64,000 nt of DNA from NCBI RefSeq assembly GCF_018853465.1, contig NZ_JABBOU010000069.1, positions 1 through 64,000 of the forward strand, in the 5' to 3' direction. A model generated the notes under the pieces. It made no database searches. It was not told the origin of the DNA and saw only the letters and a program-made list of their open reading frames with translations. Positions 29,536 through 37,496 of the stretch are shown here, in pieces. Numbering within the stretch: the first letter of the stretch is position 1; the number at the start of each line of letters is the position of its first letter. This DNA comes from Acidithiobacillus montserratensis (GTDB taxonomy: Bacteria; Pseudomonadota; Gammaproteobacteria; Acidithiobacillales; Acidithiobacillaceae). Made by a program: the position numbers and the translations under genes.

Positions 29536-30306
29536 TTATTGTGTTCCAGCTAATCCATGCATGGCGCCCAAAATTGACTGCAATTGCGCAAGGTTCTGAA
29601 CGTTCTCTTTGTTTTGATTGACACCCAAGGTAAGTTTCATTTGATTTTGTATGATGTTTAAATTCGTACCAACCTGAGCTATTTGGAACAGTCCATTGGT
29701 TCCTATTCCTTGACGAACAGATGAACCCCCATCATTGATTAACATGGATAACTGTCCATTTTGTACAGTCATGGTAGTTGTGTTGTTTATATTGTGTGTT
29801 CCTTCCGCCAGGGCTGTGCCTGAAATGGGTGTGTTCGGTGTACCTTTAATCACATTCAATGACATTCCGTTCTGAATTGAATTGCTATTACCCGCAATTT
29901 GAATGGCTTGCGTTACTCCCTTGGTGTTATTAAGTCCGCTACCATCAACTTGATTATTGATACTCTGGGTAGCTTGAGGAAGGGTACCATTTACTGAATA
30001 GGTAATAGTGGGCAAGAAAATATTCCCAGAACTGTTTAGTGCGACATTCATGGTGCTGCGCATGGGTGTTTGGTTCTTTCCGGATGTCCAGTTGGTTTGC
30101 ATTTCAACGCCAAAGTAAACGATGGAGCCACCAATGACGCCGCGACCTACTATTTTGGATAAGGATTGATCAGAAACTGGTTTGAAACTGACGGGTAGTA
30201 CCTGTGTGAAAGGGAGTGCAAAAGCTACGGTACTAAGAAGCAGTGACGAAACAACCACACAACAACCTGCCACTGCAGCAGTTTTATGGTATAGGTATTC
30301 GTTCAT
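29536..30306 (-). CDS. Secreted FapE-like protein of the amyloid locus
   Basis: 256 residues with an N-terminal hydrophobic signal (about 10-30, ending TVAFA). Residues 44-60 read VSDQSLSKIVGRGVIGG, followed by SIVYFGVEMQTNW; I recall a similar 'LSD-x-L-x-x-V-x-G then FGV-M-x-W' start in FapE proteins. The C-terminal half is Asn/Gln/Thr/Ser-rich with repeated xxIxQxxxxNxIQNxMxLxV strands (IAGNSNSIQNGMSLNV, VGTNLNIIQNQMKLTLGV), a beta-solenoid-like pattern that fits amyloid companions. It is the last gene on the minus-strand run and follows the C39 peptidase by 28 nt. Substrate of that peptidase is a plausible role. Confidence 0.55.
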   Translation of the reverse strand: MNEYLYHKTAAVAGCCVVVSSLLLSTVAFALPFTQVLPVSFKPVSDQSLSKIVGRGVIGGSIVYFGVEMQTNWTSGKNQTPMRSTMNVALNSSGNIFLPTITYSVNGTLPQATQSINNQVDGSGLNNTKGVTQAIQIAGNSNSIQNGMSLNVIKGTPNTPISGTALAEGTHNINNTTTMTVQNGQLSMLINDGGSSVRQGIGTNGLFQIAQVGTNLNIIQNQMKLTLGVNQNKENVQNLAQLQSILGAMHGLAGTQ

Positions 30307-30334
30307 GATAAGCCTCTCTCAAGTATATTTATGA

Positions 30335-31051
30335 TTAAAAATAATTAGCCTGATCAAAACCAAAGTGCGCCGGAGATATTTTTGTGCTTGGTAAAATACC
30401 ATGCAGAAGTTTAAGTGCGCTTGGTGGTTCTGGCGGGGTAAGAAGTACCGAGTTGGGTTCAAAGCTTTTCCCAAATACAGCAAAAACAATCTTGTTCCAA
30501 TCCTTGAGAAATTGTTCTTTAGGCATGATGCGATTCCCGAGTGCCGGATCCGCCAGATAAACATGTTTTGATCCCGTTTTTTCAAGAACAACAAAGTGTT
30601 TGTAACCGCCAAGATCCAGAAGCACTATGACCGGAATATGAATTTTTTCGAGCTCCGCGGGTGTGACGACGTATCCCTCGCCATTTAGCCCGATCTTGTC
30701 TACATACTTTTTAAGATCCAGCATGGAAAATCCGACTTTTTTAACTTCTGCTGGATTGCTCACGGTGAACAGGCCTTTTATGACCTCTTCTTCGTCAACA
30801 TTCTGGCCGAATGCGTATTTGAGGATAGTTGCTAATGAAGCGGCTCCACAAGAAAAATCCGTGCGTTGCCGAACTACATGAATAAAATGCATCCCTATCA
30901 TGTTGGTGACAGGTAGATGAATGACGCCCGCTCCGGGAATTATACCGCCAAAGGCTGCTCCCTTTGCATCATTGCTTTGGATGGTAGTAAATACCGCTGC
31001 CATGATTAGGCTGGAAAAGATAAAAGGACGAATTGCCTTGGAATTAAACAT
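30335..31051 (-). CDS. Secreted C39-family peptidase, FapD-like
   Basis: 238 residues. The N-terminal signal (about 8-32) should send it to the periplasm. The peptidase domain has the C39 catalytic cysteine in RTDFSCGAASLATIL (about residues 62-76), the histidine in GGYKHFVVLE and the aspartate in VYLADPALG, so the triad is complete. C39 enzymes usually cut double-glycine leaders of bacteriocins while fused to ABC transporters. Stand-alone secreted versions are found in Fap operons as FapD. Position between the amyloid repeat gene and the FapE-like gene is the same as in fapC-fapD-fapE. No transporter domain is attached. Confidence 0.8.
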   Translation of the reverse strand: MFNSKAIRPFIFSSLIMAAVFTTIQSNDAKGAAFGGIIPGAGVIHLPVTNMIGMHFIHVVRQRTDFSCGAASLATILKYAFGQNVDEEEVIKGLFTVSNPAEVKKVGFSMLDLKKYVDKIGLNGEGYVVTPAELEKIHIPVIVLLDLGGYKHFVVLEKTGSKHVYLADPALGNRIMPKEQFLKDWNKIVFAVFGKSFEPNSVLLTPPEPPSALKLLHGILPSTKISPAHFGFDQANYF

Positions 31052-31083
31052 GATGATGGCCTCATGATGAGTTTGGTAAAGCT

Positions 31084-31103
31084 GCCACCCCGTTGGGGGT
31101 GGC
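31084..31103 (-). promoter_or_regulatory. Hairpin between fapC-like and fapD-like genes
   Basis: A perfect 8-bp GC-rich stem (GCCACCCC / GGGGTGGC) with a 4-nt loop lies in the 69-nt gap after the major repeat protein. No T-run follows, so partial termination or 3'-end protection is more likely than full stop. Such a device would keep the major subunit message more abundant than the downstream genes. Confidence 0.55.
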
Positions 31104-31120
31104 GAGGTTTCATCTAGTGC

Positions 31121-32854
31121 TTACTGAGCGCTGGCAATCGCCATGGTATTGGACTGCTGGTTGCCGTTGCCGGCAGCGACATTCAGTCCGATGTTTCCGG
31201 ATGCGTTCTGCAAGGCATTGCCACTGACGCTGCTGGTATAGGTTGAGGCCACGGTTCCACCAAGATTGGCGTAAGCCACTTGGCTCACTGGTGCGCTCGC
31301 GGTAGCCATGGCGTGGGTAGAAGCCACTGAAACCAGAGCTAGCCCGTTCTGCTGCTGGTTTTGAACCCCAGTAGCCACGTTTATGCCGATATTGCCGCTG
31401 GCATTTTTTGCTGCATTGCCGTTGATAAAGCTGGAATCAGTGGTGTTGGTATCAGAGGCAATGTTGCTGACGGAAAGCTGATTGGCAGCAGCTGTGGCGG
31501 AGGCCCAAGAATGACCCTTTCCTTTGCTGACATAGCTTAGAGCAGTAGAGTTACCCTGTTGGTTATTGGCGCCAGAAGCCAGATTCACGCCGATGTTGCC
31601 AGCGGCATCTTTCAGAGCGTTGCTGCCGACCCCAGCAGCATTATTCTGGTAGGACAGATACCAAGCCAAGGGGCCAAAAATCACAGGGACGCCCTGTGAA
31701 CTGAGGATTCCACCCATAGACTGGCTGGTACCCGCAGTGGCGGTGGCACCGTTGCTTTTGTTGCCGGTGGCAATGGCCAGAGAGTTGCTCTGCTGATTGC
31801 TGATACCGGCAGCCTGATTGAGACCGATGTTGCCAGCAGCGTTGCTCAGTACATTCCCATAAAGACCAGTTTCATTGCTGCCACCAACCATGTGGCCATA
31901 GTTCAGGGTGCTGAGGTTGGCCTCATTGCCCATGTTCTGGTTGGTATAGCTCGCAGAGTTGACCATGCTGGCTTTCTTGGCAGCGCTGGCGATGGAGGTG
32001 CTGTTCTGCTGCTGATTGAAACTACCAGAAGCCATGTTTACTCCGATGTTGCCTGCGGCTCCCCGTAAGGCGTTGGCTGTCAGGTCTACAGCGTTGGCAC
32101 CACCCACCACTTGTATAGCGAGGTTTTGCCCCTGATTCTGCGCGGTATTGGTGGAAGCGTCGGAATTTGACGTTTTCTTGCTGACTGAGGCCAATGCCAT
32201 GGAGTTGCTCTGTTGGTTGCTGATACCAGCAGCCTGGTTGACACCAATGTTGCCAGAAGCGTTGCTCAAAGCGCTTCCGCCGATTTGGGTATTGTTGGCA
32301 TTTCCCTGGCTGCCGTAGTTGTAGACGCTGGCGCTTAAATTCTGACCAAGATTCTGGCTGGTGCTGGTAGCTGCAGAGGAATTTCCAGCTTTCTTGGCAG
32401 AGGATACTGCCAGATTGTTCTGCTGTTGGTTGAAGATGCCAGAGGTCATGTTGGCACCAATATTGCCTGAGGCGCCAGAGAGAGCATGATCGCTCATGTT
32501 GACATTGTTGCTGCCGTTAATCATCTGGATAGCAAGATTGCTGCCCTGATTTTGGGTGGCAGAGACAGCAGCGGTTGATGTAGCATGGGTCTTACCGTTG
32601 GCGGCCAGAGAACCGGCGTTGGACTGCTGGTTTTGGTTGCCAGTGGCGATGTTGACACCAACGTTACCAATGCTTCCATCGCCAGCATTACCAAGCATAT
32701 TGGCATTGTTAGTAGAGTTCAGAACGGAAATTTGAGTGTTGCTTTGGCTCATCTGCCCGTTGTTGACACTGGCACCGGCGGCGAAAGCCATGGGAGCGGC
32801 CACGAGGGCAGCGATGGCAATGGCAACTGGACTTAACTTGATATAACTTTTCAT
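31121..32854 (-). CDS. fapC: Repeat-rich functional amyloid subunit, FapC-like
   Basis: 577 residues: a signal peptide (1-25, ending AFA), then eight repeats of about 65-75 residues, each opening with a version of GNIGxNxAxGxxNQQxN and followed by an Ala/Ser/Lys stretch and a TxQNxGxNL strand. The last copy ends the protein. Asn, Gln, Ser, Ala and Gly dominate, there is no cysteine, and charged residues are few. The GNIGVN-AAG-NQQ unit is what I recall from Pseudomonas FapC/FapB, the fibre subunits of Fap amyloid. The missing C-terminal CxxC would differ from Pseudomonas FapC. Expected role is the main cell-surface fibre. A GAGGAGAA ribosome site lies just upstream of the ATG. Confidence 0.72.
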   Translation of the reverse strand: MKSYIKLSPVAIAIAALVAAPMAFAAGASVNNGQMSQSNTQISVLNSTNNANMLGNAGDGSIGNVGVNIATGNQNQQSNAGSLAANGKTHATSTAAVSATQNQGSNLAIQMINGSNNVNMSDHALSGASGNIGANMTSGIFNQQQNNLAVSSAKKAGNSSAATSTSQNLGQNLSASVYNYGSQGNANNTQIGGSALSNASGNIGVNQAAGISNQQSNSMALASVSKKTSNSDASTNTAQNQGQNLAIQVVGGANAVDLTANALRGAAGNIGVNMASGSFNQQQNSTSIASAAKKASMVNSASYTNQNMGNEANLSTLNYGHMVGGSNETGLYGNVLSNAAGNIGLNQAAGISNQQSNSLAIATGNKSNGATATAGTSQSMGGILSSQGVPVIFGPLAWYLSYQNNAAGVGSNALKDAAGNIGVNLASGANNQQGNSTALSYVSKGKGHSWASATAAANQLSVSNIASDTNTTDSSFINGNAAKNASGNIGINVATGVQNQQQNGLALVSVASTHAMATASAPVSQVAYANLGGTVASTYTSSVSGNALQNASGNIGLNVAAGNGNQQSNTMAIASAQ

Positions 32855-32896
32855 GCTATTCTCCTCAATTGGTTGAAAGATTAAAGTTGGTACTAC

Positions 32897-33322
32897 CTAC
32901 TGAATTACCCCGGGCGCTATCCCAAGGGTGAAGCTGTTTGCTGATGTGTTGCCTGAACCTGCTACTTGGTTGATTTGGGCAATACCTTCAGCTCCTTTGA
33001 AAGCTGTGGGACTGATGACCACATTATTCAAACTGTTGGGTGTTGACGATGGAACCTTCTTTGCTGTATTAGTAATATTTTGCGATAAAGTGCTATTTGA
33101 TACAGGTCTGATAGCACCAATAACCATTTGGATGCTGTTGGCTTGAGCATTACCTACGCCTGCAACTTCATTAATAGCCATTACACCTGTACCGTTTACA
33201 AACGCATTACCTTCAATAACGCTGCTTGATTGATTTACGGGTGCAATCTGAGGGGCGGCTGCAGCATTCATGGAAAACCCGGTAAATATCAGGGTCAATC
33301 CTAAAAGAAATTCTGGCTTCAT
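32897..33322 (-). CDS. Small two-repeat secreted protein, FapB-like (possible nucleator)
   Basis: 141 residues, with a signal peptide of about 23 residues (NAAAAPQ). Two copies of a repeat are visible: GVMAINEVAGVGNAQANSIQM (about 46-66) and GIAQINQVAGSGNTSANSFTL (about 114-134). The spacing of N, G, Q and N resembles the GxNxAAGxxNQQxN unit of the neighbouring 577-residue protein. It lies 42 nt upstream of that gene, where fapB lies before fapC. A nucleator or minor-subunit role is inferred from position and repeats only. Confidence 0.55.
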   Translation of the reverse strand: MKPEFLLGLTLIFTGFSMNAAAAPQIAPVNQSSSVIEGNAFVNGTGVMAINEVAGVGNAQANSIQMVIGAIRPVSNSTLSQNITNTAKKVPSSTPNSLNNVVISPTAFKGAEGIAQINQVAGSGNTSANSFTLGIAPGVIQ

Positions 33323-33352
33323 TGCTCTCGACTCCCCTCGTCTAAAAATTTA

Positions 33353-33757
33353 TTAGCGATTTGTGGACATGCTGATGCTTTGCAAATTGTTTCCACCGCC
33401 CAATTCAATAGAGCTTTTACCGCCGCCAGAGCGATTCTGCATTTCATCCCAGAGAACAACGCTATTACTGTTGCGTGTAACAGAGGGTAAATTGACTGGA
33501 ACACCCTTGCCAGCAATTTCACCAAGCATTTTGTCGGACAGAGAGTTGTCGCGCCCGATGAATGGATCTGACTGGATGGCTTCTGAAGAAGTTTTACTAA
33601 AGGTTTTTTGTTGAATGATTGTGCCCGTTATTTTTAAATGGTCTATTTGCTTCACGGCAGTTCCTGCATGGGCAAAACCTATGCACAGCGTCCCGCACAC
33701 AAGACCCACCAAAAATGATGAACGTTTATGTATGAACTGATATTTTTTAGCATCCAT
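33353..33757 (-). CDS. First gene of the amyloid operon, secreted protein with LSxxxLxxIxGxG motif (FapA position)
   Basis: 134 residues. A signal peptide is plausible (hydrophobic 14-30, GFAHA). Residues 73-85 read LSDKMLGEIAGKG, which resembles the end of a double-glycine leader (LSxxELxxIxGG) and matches a motif in the FapE-like protein. The C-terminal 50 residues are Ser/Asn/Gly-rich and end in LQSISMSTNR. I do not see clear sequence similarity to FapA, and the assignment is positional. The ATG lies about 29 nt downstream of the predicted sigma-54 start site; its ribosome site is weak. Confidence 0.55.
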   Translation of the reverse strand: MDAKKYQFIHKRSSFLVGLVCGTLCIGFAHAGTAVKQIDHLKITGTIIQQKTFSKTSSEAIQSDPFIGRDNSLSDKMLGEIAGKGVPVNLPSVTRNSNSVVLWDEMQNRSGGGKSSIELGGGNNLQSISMSTNR

Positions 33758-33796
33758 TTCGTATGCACCAATAAGTAGTGGTTACGGGATACCCAA

Positions 33797-33812
33797 AGCA
33801 GCTATCGTGCCA
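33797..33812 (-). promoter_or_regulatory. Sigma-54 (-24/-12) promoter of the amyloid operon
   Basis: On the minus strand TGGCACGATAGCTGCT has the full -24 element TGGCACG and GC at the correct 10-nt spacing; the -12 element CTGCT differs from TTGCW at one base. Transcription would start near 33786, about 29 nt before the first ATG at 33757. Confidence 0.65.
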
Positions 33813-33820
33813 GCCATTAA

Positions 33821-33842
33821 AACATATATATATCAATATGTT
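33821..33842. promoter_or_regulatory. Perfect inverted repeat AACATAT-N8-ATATGTT upstream of the amyloid promoter
   Basis: Seven-base arms with an 8-nt AT-only-but-one spacer, 8 bases upstream of the -24 element. Activators of sigma-54 promoters usually bind farther upstream, so this could be a site for an additional regulator or a bending protein. Confidence 0.35.
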
Positions 33843-34129
33843 GTATATTCTTGTGGTTCAGACCCTCTGATACTTTTTGTAATGCAGGAGTAACACGATC
33901 ATATGTCCATCCGTGCGATGCTTTTCTGCTCAGAAAAAATAAATCATATTTATCAATGTGCTATTATTTATTTTGAGGGTATGCAAAAGGTGTGTTGAAA
34001 GTGTAAGTTCTTTAGTACAGCCAATCTGCTTGGACGGTCTGAGGTTGTCTTTTGAGCCTGATCGTCAGTTTCTATAAAAATCTCATCTTGGGAATGCAGA
34101 TATGGACAGAGTTTTTTTGTGCCATGACA
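33843..34129. other. AT-rich upstream region of the amyloid operon
   Basis: About 290 bases between the amyloid promoter and the groEL terminator, without a protein-like open frame. The base composition is as AT-rich as the amyloid genes and changes sharply at the groEL terminator. It is the natural place for enhancer-binding-protein sites. Confidence 0.45.
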
Positions 34130-34160
34130 ATAAAAACCGGCCCCCAAAAGGAGGCCGGTT
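34130..34160 (-). terminator. Intrinsic terminator of groES-groEL
   Basis: On the minus strand AACCGGCCTCC and GGGGGCCGGTT pair around a TTTT loop and are followed by TTTATTG. It lies about 33 nt after the groEL stop. Confidence 0.88.
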
Positions 34161-34192
34161 CTCTGACAGTACCGACGTCTGGATGAAAAGGC

Positions 34193-35857
<1,665 letters not shown>

Positions 35858-35894
35858 TCAAAATAGATGAATGTGGGTGACTATTCAGCAATGA

Positions 35895-36185
35895 TTACTT
35901 TTCGATAACCGCCATGATGTCGTCTTCACGCATCACCAGCAGCTCTTCACCTTCCACCTTGATTTCGGTGCCGGCATATTTGGCAAACAGTACCTGGTCG
36001 CCTTTTTTGACATCCAGGGCGCGGACTTTGCCATCTTCCAGAATCTTGCCGTGACCGGCAGCGACGATTTCGCCACGGACCGGTTTTTCCTTGGCGGTGT
36101 CGGGGATGATGATCCCGCCAGCAGTTTTCTGCTCTTCTTCCAGACGACGAATTACGACGCGATCATGTAAAGGACGCAGTTTCAT
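35895..36185 (-). CDS. groES: 10-kDa co-chaperonin GroES
   Basis: 96 residues, the standard length, beginning [14 protein letters not shown]. The mobile loop ([20 protein letters not shown]) that docks on GroEL is intact. The gene is preceded by a vegetative promoter and a CIRCE operator, so HrcA control is expected. A GAGGAAA ribosome site precedes the ATG. Confidence 0.99.
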   Translation of the reverse strand: MKLRPLHDRVVIRRLEEEQKTAGGIIIPDTAKEKPVRGEIVAAGHGKILEDGKVRALDVKKGDQVLFAKYAGTEIKVEGEELLVMREDDIMAVIEK

Positions 36186-36237
36186 TGATCATTTCCTCGT
36201 GTTTACCAGTGAATGGATGACTTCATCCTGGGTGTTG

Positions 36238-36264
36238 TTAGCAGTCACACCCATCGAGTGCTAA
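36238..36264 (-). promoter_or_regulatory. CIRCE operator (HrcA binding site)
   Basis: The nine-base arms read TTAGCAGTC and GAGTGCTAA with a 9-nt spacer; only one base in one arm departs from the TTAGCACTC-N9-GAGTGCTAA consensus. It lies immediately downstream of the -10 box of the groES promoter, the usual repressing position. Confidence 0.93.
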
Positions 36265-36291
36265 TCATAGGCGCTGAGATTTCGCTGTCAA
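36264..36291 (-). promoter_or_regulatory. Sigma-70-type promoter of groES-groEL
   Basis: On the minus strand a perfect TTGACA and a TATGAT box are 16 nt apart and directly precede the CIRCE operator. Confidence 0.85.
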
Positions 36292-36314
36292 GGGGGACGG
36301 GCTGTTGGCTGGCC

Positions 36315-37073
36315 TTATTCCGCTGGCCAGAGGCGCTGCAGGCTATGGAGCAAGACCCGGTCGGCACCCTGCAGGCGGTGATGGATACCGGGCAGCGGGC
36401 GCAAGACCAGTTGCTCACAGCGGGTGCAAGCCGCGAACTGATAGCTGAGCGACAAAGGTACCGCTTCGTCCTCGGTACCATGGAGGATTTCAACGGGGCA
36501 GTGCAGGTACGCCGGAAAGCGCAGCAGATCATACTGCCAACTGTCGGCCACCAGATCGAAGTGCATGCGCAATTCTCCGAGTCCATAATGATCCTGCCAG
36601 CAGCGGAGATTGTTATCCTGCCAGTGCTGCTGATCTTCCGGAGAAAGAGTCTGAAACAGGGTTTGAATGAAGTTGAAGGCGGGTGCGATGAGGAGGAGAG
36701 CGCGCACCCGTTCGGGCCAGCGTGTGGCAGCAATCGTGGCCAGCCATCCGCCCATGCTGGAACCGACCAGAATGACGGGCCGGTTTTCCAGCATCTGCAG
36801 AACCAGGTGAAGATCTTCCAGGTAGCGACTCAGGGTCAGTTTCTCAAAAACGCCGTCAGAACGACCAACCCCACGTGGATCAAAGCGTACCCAGGACCAA
36901 TCTTGCTGCCGGGCATAGGCCGCGAGCATCCGGGATTTGGAACCCTGCATATTGGAGGCAAAGCCGGGCAGAAAAATACCCACCGGATCCTGGTGATTTT
37001 CATGGATAAGGCCGGAGAGCCGCTCACCGCTGGCATGTACGAGGGTAAAGGAGCGTTCGGCAGAAGTGGTCAT
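36315..37073 (-). CDS. Alpha/beta-hydrolase
   Basis: 252 residues with the alpha/beta hydrolase fold. The nucleophile serine is in GSSMGG (about 104-109), the acid in HGTEDEAVP (about 200-208) and the histidine in PGIHHRL near residue 231. FLPGFASNMQGSK and RFDPRGVGRSDG are the oxyanion and DxRGxGxS regions. Similar proteins (YqiA/YheT-like or palmitoyl-thioesterase ABHD10-like) are esterases or thioesterases; the substrate is unknown. It is co-oriented with groES-groEL but separated from them by their promoter, and divergent from the small-peptide cassettes upstream of dsbD. Confidence 0.82.
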   Translation of the reverse strand: MTTSAERSFTLVHASGERLSGLIHENHQDPVGIFLPGFASNMQGSKSRMLAAYARQQDWSWVRFDPRGVGRSDGVFEKLTLSRYLEDLHLVLQMLENRPVILVGSSMGGWLATIAATRWPERVRALLLIAPAFNFIQTLFQTLSPEDQQHWQDNNLRCWQDHYGLGELRMHFDLVADSWQYDLLRFPAYLHCPVEILHGTEDEAVPLSLSYQFAACTRCEQLVLRPLPGIHHRLQGADRVLLHSLQRLWPAE

Positions 37074-37094
37074 GGCTGTGTCTCCATGTAAAAA

Positions 37095-37140
37095 AGGGCG
37101 ACCCTATAGTCGCCCTAAAACCACAAAGGAGGAAAGAAAC
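37095..37140 (+). promoter_or_regulatory. Leader cassette A: hairpin plus strong Shine-Dalgarno
   Basis: The stem AGGGCGAC / GTCGCCCT (37095-37102 with 37109-37116) is followed by TAAAACCACAAAGGAGGAAA, a near-perfect ribosome site, and an ATG at 37141. The same arrangement recurs at 37240. On the minus strand the hairpin is followed by six Ts, so it may also terminate leftward transcription. Confidence 0.6.
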
Positions 37141-37215
37141 ATGCGCTCGCAATCCAAAACTACGGAAGCAGATTGCCAGATTATATTAGCAAATGCTGTG
37201 GCTTTGTGCAAATAA
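37141..37215 (+). CDS. Small ORF A, 24-residue peptide starting MRSQ
   Basis: A 24-codon frame behind an AAAGGAGGAAA ribosome site with ideal spacing. The peptide starts MRSQ, holds two cysteines, and ends ALCK. It has no hydrophobic membrane segment and no run of one amino acid typical of an attenuation leader. A paralogous cassette with the same first four codons lies 148 nt downstream. Translation is likely from the ribosome site; the function is unknown. Confidence 0.5.
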   Translation: MRSQSKTTEADCQIILANAVALCK

Positions 37216-37219
37216 CATC

Positions 37220-37231
37220 CCGACCGGTCGG
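37220..37231. promoter_or_regulatory. 12-bp perfect palindrome CCGACCGGTCGG
   Basis: It lies 4 nt after the stop of small ORF A and just before cassette B. The core GACCGGTC is of the type bound by many TetR-family repressors. No TetR gene is nearby in the window. Confidence 0.3.
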
Positions 37232-37239
37232 AAAAAAGA

Positions 37240-37288
37240 AGGGCGAAATCCGAAGATTCGCCCTAAAACCACCAAAGGAGGAAGAAAC
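37240..37288 (+). promoter_or_regulatory. Leader cassette B: hairpin plus strong Shine-Dalgarno
   Basis: The stem GGGCGAA / TTCGCCC (37241-37247 with 37257-37263) is followed by TAAAACCACCAAAGGAGGAA and an ATG at 37289. Compared with cassette A, the last stem pair changes from C-G to A-T on both sides, so base pairing is preserved while sequence differs. Confidence 0.6.
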
Positions 37289-37357
37289 ATGCGCTCGCAA
37301 CCTATCACAGCCGCTTGCAAAAGATTGGAACATGGGTATTCCAAAAAGTTCCAGTAG
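37289..37357 (+). CDS. Small ORF B, 22-residue peptide starting MRSQ
   Basis: A 22-codon frame behind the second copy of the strong ribosome site. It shares MRSQ with ORF A, has one cysteine, and is basic (AACKRLEHGYSKK). After the shared first codons the two peptides diverge. It stands 139 nt before the chosen dsbD start and could be a leader for that gene. Confidence 0.5.
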   Translation: MRSQPITAACKRLEHGYSKKFQ

Positions 37358-37496
37358 CGTTCTCAAACGATCCAAAAACTTTAGTACGGCCCGTCTAATA
37401 TTAAGATGGCCTGCTTGTTGCTACTTTCAGAGACGAGTAGGCTGCCATAATTTCCCCTCCGGGGGCGAATCTACAAGCTGCGGGGGTAAAATCAGC

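Noticed and set aside
31121..32854. Regularly spaced repeats that could suggest a CRISPR array
   Set aside because: The repeats are in-frame coding units of about 200 nt with diverged sequence, and no cas genes are nearby.
25113..33757. Bacteriocin/microcin cluster reading of the C39 peptidase region
   Set aside because: The peptidase is secreted and not fused to an ABC transporter, there is no immunity or HlyD-type gene, and the neighbours are NQ-rich repeat proteins.
33758..34129. Copy of the tRNA-Ser 3' end as a right attachment site of an island
   Set aside because: No repeat of the T-arm/acceptor sequence was found here, and no integrase gene is in the block.
36213..37091. A 292-codon plus-strand frame covering the hydrolase and the groES promoter
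   Set aside because: It would run across the promoter and CIRCE site and opposite a clear alpha/beta hydrolase.
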